A stretch of 64,000 bases of DNA from assembly GCA_022393335.1 (NCBI GenBank), contig JAJEKB010020950.1:502841-566840 (forward strand), written 5' to 3'. The notes under the pieces were generated by a model, which ran no database searches, had not been told where the DNA came from, and worked only from the letters and a program-made list of their open reading frames with translations. The DNA comes from Macrotrachela quadricornifera (lineage: Eukaryota; Rotifera; Eurotatoria; Philodinida; Philodinidae). Shown here piece after piece: positions 12,801 through 24,740 of the stretch (the stretch's first letter is position 1; the number at the start of each line of letters is the position of its first letter). Made by a program: the position numbers and the translations under genes.

Positions 12801-13587
12801 TTCATTCATTTCGTCACAGCTATGTTCTATTATAAACGGCTACATCTACCTACATTTGTTAGTTTTATCATCTTAAGCAACTTCTTTCGAAAATCAAGTT
12901 TCAATCAGACACGATAGAATCTTAAGAATAGGCTGAAACGATAATGATAAAATCTTCAATTCTGTACTGTGACGTCTGGAAGAATTTTCGCTTGTGACTG
13001 TGTCCTGAAAGTTGCAACTAAAATGGATAGTCTTTTTCTCAAACACTGAATCTACAAGTGAACTTGGTTTTGTTGATCTCACTGAAATGCATGTATTTTG
13101 TTTTGAGAATCAACACCTCAGAAAAAGACTGTTCAATATGGCTAAAAACCTTAAGATATTCTAAGAAGTCTTACATCCATCTTTGAGCGAAATTTCTATC
13201 TTGAAATGAATCGATAAGTTAGTATAACAATTATAACTTTCGAAAAAAGAGCGAAGAGCAGGAATCCTCTTAGCCTTTTGACCATCTCAATATGCTCAAT
13301 CGAATGAGATATAGATAAAATAAAACGAAATGTGACACCTCGTATAATTCCCTTTCCAGTCATCAGCATGCTAATTTGATAGATTCTGTTTTATTGCAAG
13401 ATTTTTGTTGTGAACTGCTATGATGAAGATCATGCCAGTATGTTAATTTCTGATATTTTGTTATCTTTTTTATAGATACGCTTACATTTCTTTTGATGAT
13501 GAGCAACAAGCAACTTATGTTATCGAACATTCACATCAATATCATCTTAATGGTCAACTACTAACAGTGTCCTTATGCCGTAATTGA
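9849..13587 (+). CDS. RNA-binding protein with two RRM domains (5' end not found)
   Basis: Exons are 9849-10066, 10121-10429, 10650-10775 and 13476-13587, in phase with GT-AG borders, giving about 254 aa and then TGA. Domain 1 has RNP2 KTLFVSGL and RNP1 KYAFVAH, split by a 54-nt intron. Domain 2 begins KLVIRQIPPGVNDADLCHLF and ends YAYISFDDEQQATYVIEH, then HLNGQLLTVSL. RRM proteins bind single-stranded RNA; the target cannot be told. Between the two halves of domain 2 lie about 65 residues not expected in an RRM, including NYRTGHYNDDSALVMEQLA. The donor at 10776 (GTTAGA) was chosen because it keeps the RNP1 frame; without splicing, the exon would end at TAA 10789-10791, so an alternative shorter product is possible. 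The first exon starts in open frame (PAPSTLSL), so upstream sequence is missing. AATAAA at about 13658 may be the polyadenylation signal. Confidence 0.65.
11097..12070. mobile_element. 974-bp foldback DNA element inside the RRM gene intron
   Basis: Termini TCGGGTGGTC and GACCACCCGA are flanked by TA on both sides (11095-11096 and 12071-12072), the Tc1/mariner target signature. The arms are near-perfect inverted copies for over 200 bp and continue with weaker pairing to about 11450 and 11560, so the element is almost one large hairpin. No transposase is encoded; the open frame at 11252-11467 is only an arm. Confidence 0.75.
12073..13475. other. Rest of the long RRM-gene intron
   Basis: No coding exon or clear repeat was seen. 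The intron closes with a pyrimidine-rich TTTTTTATAG acceptor. Confidence 0.4.
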
Positions 13588-15426
13588 ATATCATCATATA
13601 AAGAATAACAACAGAACCATTTATCAGCGGTATCCATCATGTTTTTGTAACTAAGCAATAAATATTTTAGTGATCGTCAATAAAAGTAGCATCTCTTGTA
13701 TTTACATACTAAACAGATAAAAAAAACGTAGTCTATGTATTAAGTAAAAGTAGAAAAGACTCTGAAATCAAATTGACTTCAAAATGACCTCAACAAACTT
13801 CAAGATTACTTGAAATCAATTGAAATCGTATGATTCTTAATAACACATGTTCGTTTGGATATTATTTTTGGAATATAGAATCGGCAAATTTTACCGCACC
13901 GTTTACACGGTTGTGAAGAGAATTTCTAATATGTTTGAACTTTATTATTAATTCCATATGTATATAAACTTATTCTTTGATTGAGTATCTTACATATTAT
14001 ATATTGGATGAGACATAATTTCTATAACATTATGTGTTTTGTGCACATTTCATTCATGAATAATCTATATAGTCTTGATTTTTTCCGAAGATGCGGTTTG
14101 AAATACTCTACAAAGATGATAATAAGCAGTTTGTTTGATCGAAATCAATGATTTTAAATTGAAGTTAAAATTGAATAACTGAGAAATGATCAAGTGTGCT
14201 ATCGCGATCTAAAAAGAAGAAAAATGAAAAGAAATGCAAAGAAATTTTTCTTTCTATCATAATCTGTTCTCATCGAGAAGATTTGTTTCTGAAAACGAGC
14301 GAAAATTGACTACTACAAAAGAGTTGTTGAATCCTCGGTATGGTTATGTTATAGTTTGAAAAAATGTTTTTTCTTAATCACACAAATAAACACTTTCCTC
14401 GGAACGGATATCCGGTTCTAACGGATCAAAGTTTTTTGATTATTCTGAGTTTATATAAAAGAAAGTTTTTCTTTTAAATAATTTTACTTATTTATTTGTT
14501 ATTACTATAAGAAGGAATTGAAGTGATATTTTGCACTTTGTCGAAGTTTACATTCTTTATTCGAATATAAGGCTTGCTCGTACGGTCATTAAAGTATGGC
14601 GTAACCAGTAGTGCTTAAGAATAAACGATCATTTTATGATTGCGCTAGTGATTTTGTTTCATTGGCGAAGTAGTCATTCAATGTCCTGTGAGAGCAGAAT
14701 CAGAACTATTGCAAAGTATTCAGGATTCAGTTGAAATCAGCGTTTTTATCACAAATGGAAAAATTACGGAAGTTTTCGATGACGGAATGAAAGAAATAGC
14801 TTCTCTTTAATTCTTCCTATGCAACAGTCGTTAGCACGATCAAAAATAAATGATAATCTATTCGTATAATAATCAGCAGGTGGTTAAAAATTTATAGGAC
14901 GATTTCACTAGATAATTAAGGGTCGTATTAGCGGTATCACTTAGAAAAACAAAAACTTACGCTATACTCATGAATAGGTCAACCTTTTAAAATGAAAAAT
15001 GGTGTTTAAAAATTTTCCGAATTTTACGCAATCTGTCCCATCTTTTGACAGTTAGTTTTGAAAAGTTCTTTTTCATTGTGTTCTATCAGATCACTAAGTC
15101 TAGGCAAATATTCATTTTCATGTAAAGAACTTTATTAACTCTTCAATAAAATTTTTTGCGATGTTTCTTTTAAATAACATTTGGCTTTTAAAGATTAAGT
15201 TATAGTGGAATTGATCATAACGTTTTGATAAGCCTTTCTTTCTTGTAGCGGAAGTTTTTCCCTCCAATGTATTCTGTGGAAAATTTCATTATTAACAAGG
15301 GTGACAAAAGATTCCGAAGAAATAAGCGGTTAGACAATTTTGATGTGATGAGAAAAGATAGATAGTAAGTGCAGCTCTTATAAAAACTAAACAATTATAC
15401 TGATTTATCTGAAATTTTTTCATAAT
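13588..15426. other. 3' flank and diverged dispersed repeat
   Basis: After the RRM gene the sequence becomes repeat-like. The part at about 14340-15190 resembles 37330-37740 in order and wording: ATAGTTTGAAAAAA, then GCGGTATCAC, then GACAGT, then a stretch with ATCAGA. No protein remnant was seen. Confidence 0.35.
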
Positions 15427-15510
15427 TCCTTCGACTGTAGAGAGGGTCATATGAAAAAAAAGTTTGTTCGTTTGTTTGTGTCAGGGTCAAAGGTCAAAAA
15501 AACATCCTCT
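15427..15510 (+). repeat. Dispersed CTCGACTG repeat, copy 1
   Basis: It begins CCTTCGACTGTAGAGAGGG, then TCATATGAAAAA, GTTTGTTTGTGTC and GGTCAAAAAAACAT. The same order recurs at 16403, 16626, 41295 and 42887. A degenerate tandem motif around GGGGCACCCTGGGTCCTCAA follows at 15538-15610 and resembles the arrays at 30120-30560. Confidence 0.6.
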
Positions 15511-16402
15511 TAGGAAGCTGAAAGCTCACACTATGAAGATGACCTTAGGTCTTCAACTACTATACTATAGGGGCACCCTGGGTCCTCAATTTCTATACTA
15601 TAGAGACACCGTAAGTGCTACACATTGCCACTATTGTCCGCGTGAAACATAGGGTTGTTCGGGTCGATTTAAGGTTACCATAAATATGCTATAATGCGCC
15701 TCGAATACTATGATGTTTTGCCAAGACAGTAGTGGAGAAACAGAGGAATACGGAAATGTTTTGAGAAATGGCTCATCGAGCCGTGAATCTTGATGCTTTT
15801 ATAAAGATGAAACAAAGGGTCGTTCGGGCTGATTATAGCTTATCATAGATATTACCTATCTGAAAGAAAGGGTTATATGGGATTTGAATATGCCGATTAA
15901 AATGTTTAAAGTTTGCGGATCCGTGTGTCCTAATAAATCAAACAGCAGCAACAGCTAAATCAGTGAAAATACCTTTTAATGTTTTCTAAAAATCTTGGCG
16001 GGAAGGGTTTTCGGATCAGAGAATCTAATAGTACCATTAGTTTTTTACGATCCTACAACAAAATTTCTTTTTTTACGAAAAATACGGGCTTTTTGAAAAG
16101 AAACCGTTTTTTTGAAAAGGTTTGACCCACAGGCTTTTACGATGGAGCAGCCAAATACAATCATCAATTTTAGTTGGTTTGGAATAAAAAAATTTCTGAA
16201 AAGTTATTGATTTTTTTAGAAGGTTTAGCCAAAAGCATTTCGAGGCCGAGATAATCTATTGGTGTGATTCGTCGTAAAAATTTTTTCTGAACTACTTTTT
16301 TAATAAAAAAACGGCTTTCTTAGGAAAAAATTGGTCCTTTATAAGATTCCAGCAGATGTGCAGGGCTCAATAGATGAAATCTCTTCTTCATATTTTTATA
16401 TT

Positions 16403-16490
16403 CTCTCGACTGAAGGGAGGGTCATATGAAAAATAATAGTTTGCTTGCTTGTCGTCGGGATGAAAGGTCAAAAAAACATGTTCTTAGAAA
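16403..16490 (+). repeat. Dispersed CTCGACTG repeat, copy 2
   Basis: It opens TCTCGACTGAAGGGAGGG, then TCATATGAAAAA, then AAAGGTCAAAAAAACATG. The open frames here on both strands are chance frames within the repeat. Confidence 0.6.
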
Positions 16491-16625
16491 AATCTCTCAA
16501 AGAATCAAACTTAACGTCTGACCAAAGGTTTGTGGGGTCGGGGAATCGATTGGTACTATCAGTTTTTGAATTTTTCCAAATAATTTTTTTGCTAAAAAAG
16601 GCTTTTTTAAAGAAAATAATGATTT

Positions 16626-16705
16626 CTCCCTCGACTGTAGGGAGGGTCATATGAAAGAAAATTGTTTGTGGTTGTGTGTGTGACTGGGGCAAAAAAACAT
16701 CCATA
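16626..16705 (+). repeat. Dispersed CTCGACTG repeat, copy 3
   Basis: The start CTCCCTCGACTGTAGGGAG is a small perfect hairpin (CTCCCT/AGGGAG, seven-base loop). It is followed by GGTCATATGAAA and, 40 bases on, GCAAAAAAACAT. A weaker relative lies at 16988-17040. Confidence 0.6.
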
Positions 16706-17389
16706 TAAAAAAGAAACTAGAAAATCCAAAATTTACCTTTCACAAACGGTTTATCACACCGAGGTATGACAGTTGATCAACACCATTGTTTATTGTGGTG
16801 GTATATGAATAAATCAATTGATGTTAGGAACTGGTGAAGTTCGATATTTTTCATCGAAAAGAAGTATTTTTTGGTGCATTGATGATTTCACCATGATGTG
16901 TGATGAACACCATTGCTTATTGTGGTAGTGTCGGAATTAATGAATGGAGATATATGGTTGTATTAACTTGGTTAGAAGAGTGTTTTTTCTTGATTGAGTG
17001 AAGGATCATACAAAAAAAACTAAAATAAGTTTGTGCGTATATCGTCGGTCACACATCAAAGGTCCCATTTGAAACATTTATTTGACCCAAAGATTTTCGA
17101 GATTGTGGAATCCGAATCTGGCATTAGTTTTTAAAATTTTTTTAAAAGTACTTTTTTCACAAAAAATATGTTTTTTACGAAAACAAATATATTTAAAAAG
17201 TTTGAGCGAGGGTAATCGGAGTCGAGGAATCGATCGATGATGTCAGCTTTTTTAAATTTTCTTTGTAAAATTTGATCAAAGGTAATTGACGCCCACGACT
17301 AAAATCGAGTTTACTTTCTGTTACATTGTTTTCCTATAAAACGAGAAAGCTAACTCGTAGGAAATTAATCGTCACCTGAGAAAAAAGCT

Positions 17390-17460
17390 TGATGCATGAA
17401 TGGCTAACCGTGAGTGACGCCCCAGAGAGGCGCCGACGAATGACTAGCCGTTCTCTCTAA
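17390..17460 (+). repeat. GC-rich hairpin repeat, copy 1
   Basis: It contains GGCTAACCGTGAGTG, then GAGGCGCCGACGAATGAC and TAGCCGTT. GGCTA and TAGCC can pair around an inner GGCGCC palindrome. It is much more GC-rich than its surroundings. Copies lie at 17720-17795 and 42386-42455. Confidence 0.55.
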
Positions 17461-17719
17461 TCGGCACAAAAGTTGTATTTCAAACAAGACTTAAAGAATT
17501 ATGAGTTTTTATGGAACACATTATCTCGGAGTTGAAATCTTGATCGGAGTTCAGCGGAATCTGGTGTACCAAAGAATAGTTACATTGTTTCGGCGCCTTA
17601 AGTTTGGGCAGAATACTGTATTTTATTTACCTATTCTAAAAAAAATTAGTGAGCTTTTTGAGAGAAGCGAATAATGGCCGAATTAAATAGTTAGAAGGCA
17701 AAGCTTCGGTACCCTATAA

Positions 17720-17795
17720 AGTTTGATGCACAGAACAGCTAACCGTGAGTGGTGCTCCGGAGAGGCGCCGACAAACGACTAGCTGTTCCTCTTTA
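17720..17795 (+). repeat. GC-rich hairpin repeat, copy 2
   Basis: It contains AGCTAACCGTGAGTG, then GAGGCGCCGACAAACGAC and TAGCTGTT. Paired changes (AGCTA with TAGCT) keep the outer stem seen in copy 1. Confidence 0.55.
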
Positions 17796-20160
17796 GGTAG
17801 CCATAGGAGCTGTCTTCCAATAGAGATATAGAAAAATATCTCACAGGATAATTTGCCGCAAATTGCATGACATTCGTGGTGACAGCATGAGAAAAATAGG
17901 GGCATAGTGAAGACGTGTAACTTTGTCTTAGATGTGAAATGCAGCAAGTGTCATTGTATGATACTAGAAGCCAACTGATGGGTAGATCCTATGATGATTT
18001 GACTTGTTTGTTGAAATAATTGAAACGTACAAAAGGCGAATGAGAACTATGAATTATCAGCTGATCAACGAAGTCTCGTAGTTGATCGCAAAAATTGTGC
18101 TTTAATATAGACTCAATTGAATCATTTGTAAATTGATTCTTAGCAGATTAAACCAATGTCATTACTGTTAAATGATCGGGATCATAATAAGGAGTTAAGC
18201 CCATAAAATGATGCGTTCTTTAAGCAAAATTTCTGCTTTATAAAATGAAAACTAATTGAAAGAGCTTTATATTCTTATAATTCTATATGGAATCAAGGAT
18301 TGGAATATCTAACACGATTGGAAAAAAGTTGACTTAAATGTAGTAGTGTAACATTTCTCGGAGAAAAGGGTCAACGAATTCACAGGCTGTGCGCGACATT
18401 GGTGAATCTTACTCTATAATGATAGTTTTAGGATAGTATACAAATCTTAAATGATACACGTGTTTCTACTTTGTGTTATGTGAAGAATGTAAATGAAAAC
18501 TAGAGTAGAGAGAGATATTACAACTTTTCTTGATTCAGTCGAGGGTCAAGTGATTCGAAGGGATGAACGTTACTTGTATACTAGAAGCTAAATTTGATAT
18601 TATGAAAAAATCTTAACTAGTCTAATTTACGTAGTTTTTGAGTTAGAACAAAATACAAAAACTTTCATGGATGATTGGATATTTTTGTTAGCCACTATAT
18701 GCGCATTTCTAATCTTCCATCTCGCTAATTCCTATACTGCATGTTCTTATATGTGATGGGCCATTTCTCACTAATTTGAGCAAATTTTCCATTTGCAAAT
18801 TCTTAGCATTTCCTATTGCTCAATCATAATTGCATTTAACGATAGAAAGACAATACTGAAACTTCCAATTTTTTGCTTATCAAGCCAATAGTAATATAAA
18901 TTTGATTAAAATATCACCGAGCGGTAATTATTTGTGTTCTTCCCGATCTCATTTGTTTTGTATATACTATAGGTGAGAAAAGAAAAATACTCGACAAAAA
19001 CGTCTCTTTCTAATATCAAAACTGCTACGAACGACGTTAAAGAAAGATCTTAATTAATATGCTTGTATTTTATTTTTTTCTTATATAGGCCAAATTAATT
19101 ATTTTCTATTTAGTAGAACACAAAGTATGAAACCTTTGCACATATCATTCGACGTTAATGTACATTGCATCATGGAGAAAAACTAGTAACGAATGTTTAT
19201 GCCTACGCAGCATGCGACATATGATGATGAAAGAAAGAATAAGGCATGTATTTCTGTTCTTTGCTTGCACATATGCGCTTCGTTGATTTTGTTTCTTTCC
19301 TTACATATTAACGAGTCTTACTTGTGCCTAAATACGACAAAATATTCAGTGACTGTTATTTTAAACAGATATGCATCTACTAGCGCGCAACATTGCCTAT
19401 TCGTGAATGTAAAGTGTCCATATTATTATTTAATTTAACTCATTAATAAACATGCTATTTCGATTCTAGTAAGGCTTTGAAAAACTAAAGAAACGGGTAC
19501 TGATGCAGTTTTCAATTTCTTTTAGATCTGTGCAACGAACAGAGATTCATATAGCCTAATAAGGCACACCCCCGCAAAACTTGATATGCGAAAGAAACAA
19601 ACATAACCCATTATTGATGATTGTGCTTGAAAACGCGTAAGTACTGAATTCATCTAGCTTTTAATGTAGACATTGAGTAGAATGTTTTGAAACTGATAAA
19701 GCCTGAATTAAGCCTTATAATCACCTAACTAAAATATTGAAAACAATATATCGTACAAAGGAATGATACAAATCTTTGATTTTTATTCTTTCGAAAGCTA
19801 CAAGGATTATTTACTTCGTACAGTTTGTTAAGAAATACAGAGATCTTTGCATTGAGTTTGCCATTCAATAATAGATAGAGCTCAAAGTTTTCCATGTGAT
19901 CGAAATTTGAGCATCAAAAATAGCTCTTTATATAGTTGCATGATTTCACTTTATAGATATGGGTGATATACATTATTAAGTAACAGTTACGATATCAACT
20001 AAAGTGGTAATATGTATTCTTTGGCGCATCAAAATAAACTCTTCGAATCCAATCGAACTAGACACGATAGAGCACCGTATTTTCATTTCTAGTCTGGTGC
20101 AGTCATTAATATCTACAGAATACGTGGAACGATCCTCTTAGCTAATCACTATCAATTTTG
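17796..20160. other. AT-rich region without a recognised gene
   Basis: No exon with family similarity was found. An 81-codon open frame at 19193-19438 has no motif I recognise and ordinary composition, so I do not call it a gene. Confidence 0.35.
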
Positions 20161-21640
20161 TGCAATTTCCTTCAGACCGGGAGGCGTGCTCAATCCTAAA
20201 TATTTATTAGGTAATACTAATACACGCTTGCCAACTCGATTTCTGTCTCTACGAAATCTACTAAAGATGACATTGTACAAATTTCTTTACCTACAAACTA
20301 TATATCCAAAGTATATCGAGAAACAAGGGAACTCTTTTCGCAACTGTTACAAAAGCATAAACAATAAATAAAAGCGGTGAAAACTAAAGAAAGGACAAAA
20401 AATCTCGCAAACATCTATTTTCTGTTCCCAAAATCAGATAAAAACAAACTATCCCTCTCATTCACATCCTCAGAAGTACGAAGAATAAAACATCTCTCTC
20501 CGAAATCATCAAATACGAGTCATTATAAACTTTTTACTTGCAGAATTGAACATCGAGACACACTTCAACCTATAAACAATCAACTTTAACAAAGGAAACA
20601 TCTTTTCACATCAGCTTTGCGAGAAATGGTAACATCTCGGAATGCTTGGGACTATGCCAAAACTATCACCATATTCTGCCGAAACACAGCACAATAAACC
20701 ATTCGAATGGAAAAAGTGAATCGTCGAGGAATAAAATCACATCGATCATAAGCAATCTTCAACCTGCTTTTCTTTCTCTCAGCCCACACCGACAGTTGCC
20801 ACAACCGTCGATTGCACGCTATATCTAATCAAAGTATATCTAACGCTATTGAATATACCATTGCCAGAACTTTGCGTTAGAATCCTTAACAAGTACAATA
20901 TATCTCAAACCGAACGTCAAAGATAAAACTTCAACAAACCAACAAAGCCAAATAATCAAATAATCGTCGTACTCATTAAGGTAACCACATTTACCTATTC
21001 ACACATACGGCAATTCTGATATGCACTGCGTCACTGCAACATTTACGTGTACATAACCCAACAAACCCTTTAATACTCAACCACATACGCATAACCGACG
21101 CATATGCATGAAACCGTTGGGCAATTCCCGATCACAACTCAAAACCACTCCATCTTCAAAGCATATTTACTATCTGACACGACCCGACATCTTCTCATCA
21201 ACCAACTCAACTCAAACCAAAAAATCCTCGTGAAAAAAATAACCGCAATGTAAAACATATTCCTCCATTTGACGCCAATTTTCAACAAATACCGAAAAAC
21301 TCTCAACAAGATTTTACACTCAAACCAACCAGCATCGACAGCATTCCCGACTTATTACGTAATTCACTACGTACCAATGAACAAACTTTTACGATCTTCA
21401 ACTGACATTGGACAACAAACATTACAACCGACAAATCCTTAATTCAATTGACCAACTGATTAAACCGCAAAGACGCAAAATCGTAACGAACAAACTCGGA
21501 TCCGCGATACTCATTTCAGTGTATTTTTTCTACACTTAACATCAACCTTCACTACGATTACGTCGAATTTGCTAGCCAAAATCATTTTTCTTTTCGTAAG
21601 GTACTGATCCGGACATCGATAGGTACCGAGAAAATACGAC
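20160..21640 (-). other. C-rich, G-poor block, possibly a decayed retroelement on the minus strand
   Basis: On the plus strand C greatly exceeds G over most of this block, clearest at 20940-21360 where I counted about 5 G against 13-20 C per 60 bases. Several 60-70 codon frames are open here but none shows a known motif. The opposite skew appears at 22500-22990. The block may be an insertion in the opposite orientation to that one; I cannot name it. Confidence 0.3.
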
Positions 21641-21779
21641 AATCCCGCCACTTGAAGTCACGTTGCAGTCAAGTGGAGCCATAGAGCATGCTAATTCGAC
21701 AATGCCCATGAGCATGAATCAGTTATCAAGCTCTCTTCTTAAGTTTGTTAAACCACTAAACACGATACAGAAAATCGTG

Positions 21780-22500
21780 CACCACCTCCCAGCTTGCTTT
21801 TTTTCTCATCATAACGAATTCACATTAGGATAGCGCCTCCTGACCTAGCCATCAAGAACTTTTCTTTTTCATCAGTCACTAACCTTCAGTCAGATGATAC
21901 TTAACTAGCCATCAGGGTCTATTTTTTTTTCATCATTCACTAACATTCAGTCANNNNNNNNNNNNNNNNNNNNNNNNNNNNNNNNNNNNNNNNNNNNNNN
22001 NNNNNNNNNNNNNNNNNNNNNNNNNNNNNNNNNNNNNNNNNNNNNNNNNNNNNNNNNNNNNNNNNNNNNNNNNNNNNNNNNNNNNNNNNNNNNNNNNNNN
22101 NNNNNNNNNNNNNNNNNNNNNNNNNNNNNNNNNNNNNNNNNNNNNNNNNNNNNNNNNNNNNNNNNNNNNNNNNNTAAGGTACTAATCTGAAGTCAGATGA
22201 TCCTGAACCAGCCATCAGGGTTTCTTTTTTCTTGATAAGGTACTACTATGGAGTCAGATGATCCTGAACTAACCATCTGGGTCTCTTTTTTTCTGGAGAA
22301 GGTACTAAAATTGAGTCAGACGATCCTGAACTAGCGATCAGGGTCTCTTTTTTTCATCCGTTACTAACGTTAAGCCAAATCATAGTGAACTATCCATCTG
22401 GGTTTATTTGTTCTTCATGGGGTAGTAATATGGAGTCAGATGATCCTGAAGTGACCATCAGGGTTTTTTTTTTGTTTTGATAAAATACTAACACTGAGAC
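21780..22500. repeat. 61-62 bp tandem array, interrupted by an assembly gap
   Basis: Units follow AAGGTACTAA, then GAGTCAGATGATCCTGAAC, then CATCAGGGTCTC and a T-run ending in C. The GGTAC starts at 22179, 22240 and 22301 give a period of 61-62 bp. At least five units lie right of the gap and two left of it. Confidence 0.8.
21954..22174. other. Assembly gap (221 N)
   Basis: A run of N within the tandem array. Collapse of array units during assembly is the likely reason, so the true array length is unknown. Confidence 0.98.
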
Positions 22501-22559
22501 ATATGTTGTTCAGGCAGAGTTTAGGTCTCTTGTTATATTAACGTGAGAAGTGTTGAAGG

Positions 22560-22990
22560 GAATAGTTGAAGATGACGTCTTGTATTTGGGCTACGATTTT
22601 TAGGCTTTCTAAGTTAATCGAGTTTTTTTGAACGGATCGGCGTGATTGCTCTTTCTGATGATATCGCTGTGGTGGGGAAATTGTATGCATTAAAGATTCA
22701 TTTTCGGACAGGTTTTTGTTTTATTTTGAGGCACGTCAATGATTCAGTTATTTATCACTTGCTGGTGTGGTAAGTTTGAGTATCGTGAAGTGGTTGGTGT
22801 GGGCCTTGAATTGGTTTTGCGCACGAAAGGGTGCGGGTTTGGGGTTTAGGTTTGACGGTAAGTCTGTGGAAGAGCATAGCTCACACCTGTATATGTGTAG
22901 TGCACAGGATTTATTTGCACTTTTTTATTTACAAATACATGGATCACGACTTTGTGAGAATTTGAGTATCGAAGCAGATTGCAGGTAAGT
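22560..22990 (+). pseudogene. Possible non-LTR reverse transcriptase remnant
   Basis: A frame around 22646 reads ALSDDIAVVGKL, close to the F/YADD box of non-LTR reverse transcriptases. A nearby frame reads LVWALNWFCARKGAG, then FRFDGKS, like the segment that follows the box (x-LxxFCxxxGLxxNxxKS). The order fits but frames differ and the region is strongly G-skewed and degraded. Confidence 0.3.
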
Positions 22991-23604
22991 AGTTGATGGA
23001 AGTTTGAATATAATTTAGGATGAAGCTTAGCTGGATCAATTGGTTTTGCTTTTATAAAAATAATTGCGATCTAGTTAAATGCTTGGAGGGATTATAACTT
23101 ATGTGGTAGAACGGAGAGATGATTCCGCAGAATAGGTAGCGTTCTTGGTGAAGATATACGTTATGATTGACTGAGTTCGATAGAAGGATAATCTTTCTAT
23201 GTGCACTTGCTTCGGTTTCCAGAAAGTATGCATATACAGATGCATCTCAAATGTGGATTACTGATGATAACTAGTTTCAAAAACAAGCGAGTTTATTTCT
23301 TTCTGAAAACTGTCGCAAATAAATAAATCATGTAATGCATAATCGCGGTATGTACATGTAACAGTCACAGCTAGTCGTTTTCTTTTTTCAGTCTAGCTTA
23401 TCAATAGATCAATGTCTTATTTTCATAATGGCACGCAGAGAACGCATCAATTTTATGAAAAAAGGAATTGTTGTCATAGAAATTTTAGACTGGAATAAAT
23501 GGGTCTCGGATACGTTATTTTCTATTTTTCTGGCATTCACATAGAGAAAATTATTAGAAGTACCGAGAGAGAGAGCGTTTATAGTAACAGATAGTGTAAT
23601 TGAT
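22991..23604. other. Spacer before the piggyBac element
   Basis: No gene or repeat was recognised apart from a short GA tract near 23565-23576. Confidence 0.35.
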
Positions 23605-23762
23605 TTAACCCATTCGCGACGATGTGAGCCATAGGTGGCTCACGGTATGTTTTAATGAGAGAAATGATACAAGAATCGATTTTGTTCCCTTTTCTTCCCT
23701 CAGGACAGAGTAATGGTAAATCCTTCGTTTATTCAGTTCTGGACAATGCTCCAGTCATTTTA

Positions 23763-24738
23763 TTATATAAAGAAATGCTTTTGGTTAAAACAATCAACAC
23801 AAAAGAATTTGTTGCAATCAGAACAAACAGTTTTTATTCTTTTTGCTGCCGTCGCACTTGATCCTCTCGATTCTTGTTTTCTAATTTTCTCGTAGCAACC
23901 CGCATAACGCGTTCGGACATTGTGTATAGGTCCTTTTATTTCTTCTAGCTTGTGGTCAGCGAGTTTGCGCTTCGAATTTTGTGTTGATTGCTTTCTGGGG
24001 CCAGGTTTGAAGTTTTCAAATGGTGTGCCAAGAAGTAAAGACCGCACGAGACTTTCACGAAACTGCAGAATAGTCACTTTGCTTGCTACGTAATTTTCCT
24101 TGTATATCGAATAACTATTTACTAGTGCCGACTCATAAAGCAATTCAACTGCTACCTTTCGCTACCACTTCATTGACTGACTGAGATACATGTAATAGGA
24201 TGATGGTTGATCAGATAAAACACTACCTAATCTTTCTTCATTGTAATCGAGTATAATTTGTGGCTTCATGAAACGTTCATTTTTACTATTAGTACTTCCA
24301 GTATCCACCACAGTTGCTGGATGTGAGGGTCTTCTGGATACCATCAAGACATCTTTTTTATCTTTCCACCTGATCAGCTTTACGCCATGTTTATTCTGCA
24401 ATCCGTAAACTTCGCCACGTCTACGATTTCTTTAAACAACTTCACTGTCTGATCCCGCACGTTTACTTCTCAATGTTCCAGTAAGATACGTATCATCTTG
24501 TAACAAACATTTGGCAAGAGTAATACTAGTAACGAAGTTGTCAGCTACCACAGTTCAATAACATCCCTTAAAACCATCGAATAGATTCATCACGACTGTT
24601 TGGGCATGTCCAAAACCTGCCACAGGATCTTGTTGACCAGTATAAATCACAAATTTCCAAGTGTATCTATTGCTAGTCCGTAAGTTGTACATTTCTACTT
24701 CGTACTTGTGCGCTTTTAAAGGAATATATTGTTTGAAG
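23763..24738 (-). pseudogene. piggyBac transposase, C-terminal part
   Basis: One minus-strand frame reads QYIPLKAHKYEVEMYNL, YTWKFVIYTGQQD, GFGHAQTVVM, VVADNF, DKKDVLM, KPQIILDYN and SSYYMYL. It ends with a Cys-rich tail (C-x2-C, then C-x2-CF) typical of piggyBac (DDE_Tnp_1_7) transposases. The catalytic Asp positions in VADNF and DKKDV are kept. At least three in-frame stops interrupt it (after GCY, after SDSEVV, after SMKW), yet no frameshift was needed. The reading joins the N-terminal part at 28741 across the hAT insertion. Confidence 0.8.
24731..24738 (+). repeat. hAT target-site duplication, left copy
   Basis: GTTTGAAG directly precedes the element and is repeated exactly at 28733-28740. 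Confidence 0.95.
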
Positions 24739-24740
24739 CA

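Noticed and set aside
17390..17460. tRNA or hammerhead ribozyme
   Set aside because: No tRNA A/B box arrangement and no CTGATGA...GAAA core were found in the GC-rich hairpins.
19193..19438. 81-codon frame with a hydrophobic middle
   Set aside because: No family features, no splice or start context, no repeat support; consistent with chance.
21940..22215. 91-codon frame across the assembly gap
   Set aside because: Almost all residues are undetermined; the frame is an artefact of N.
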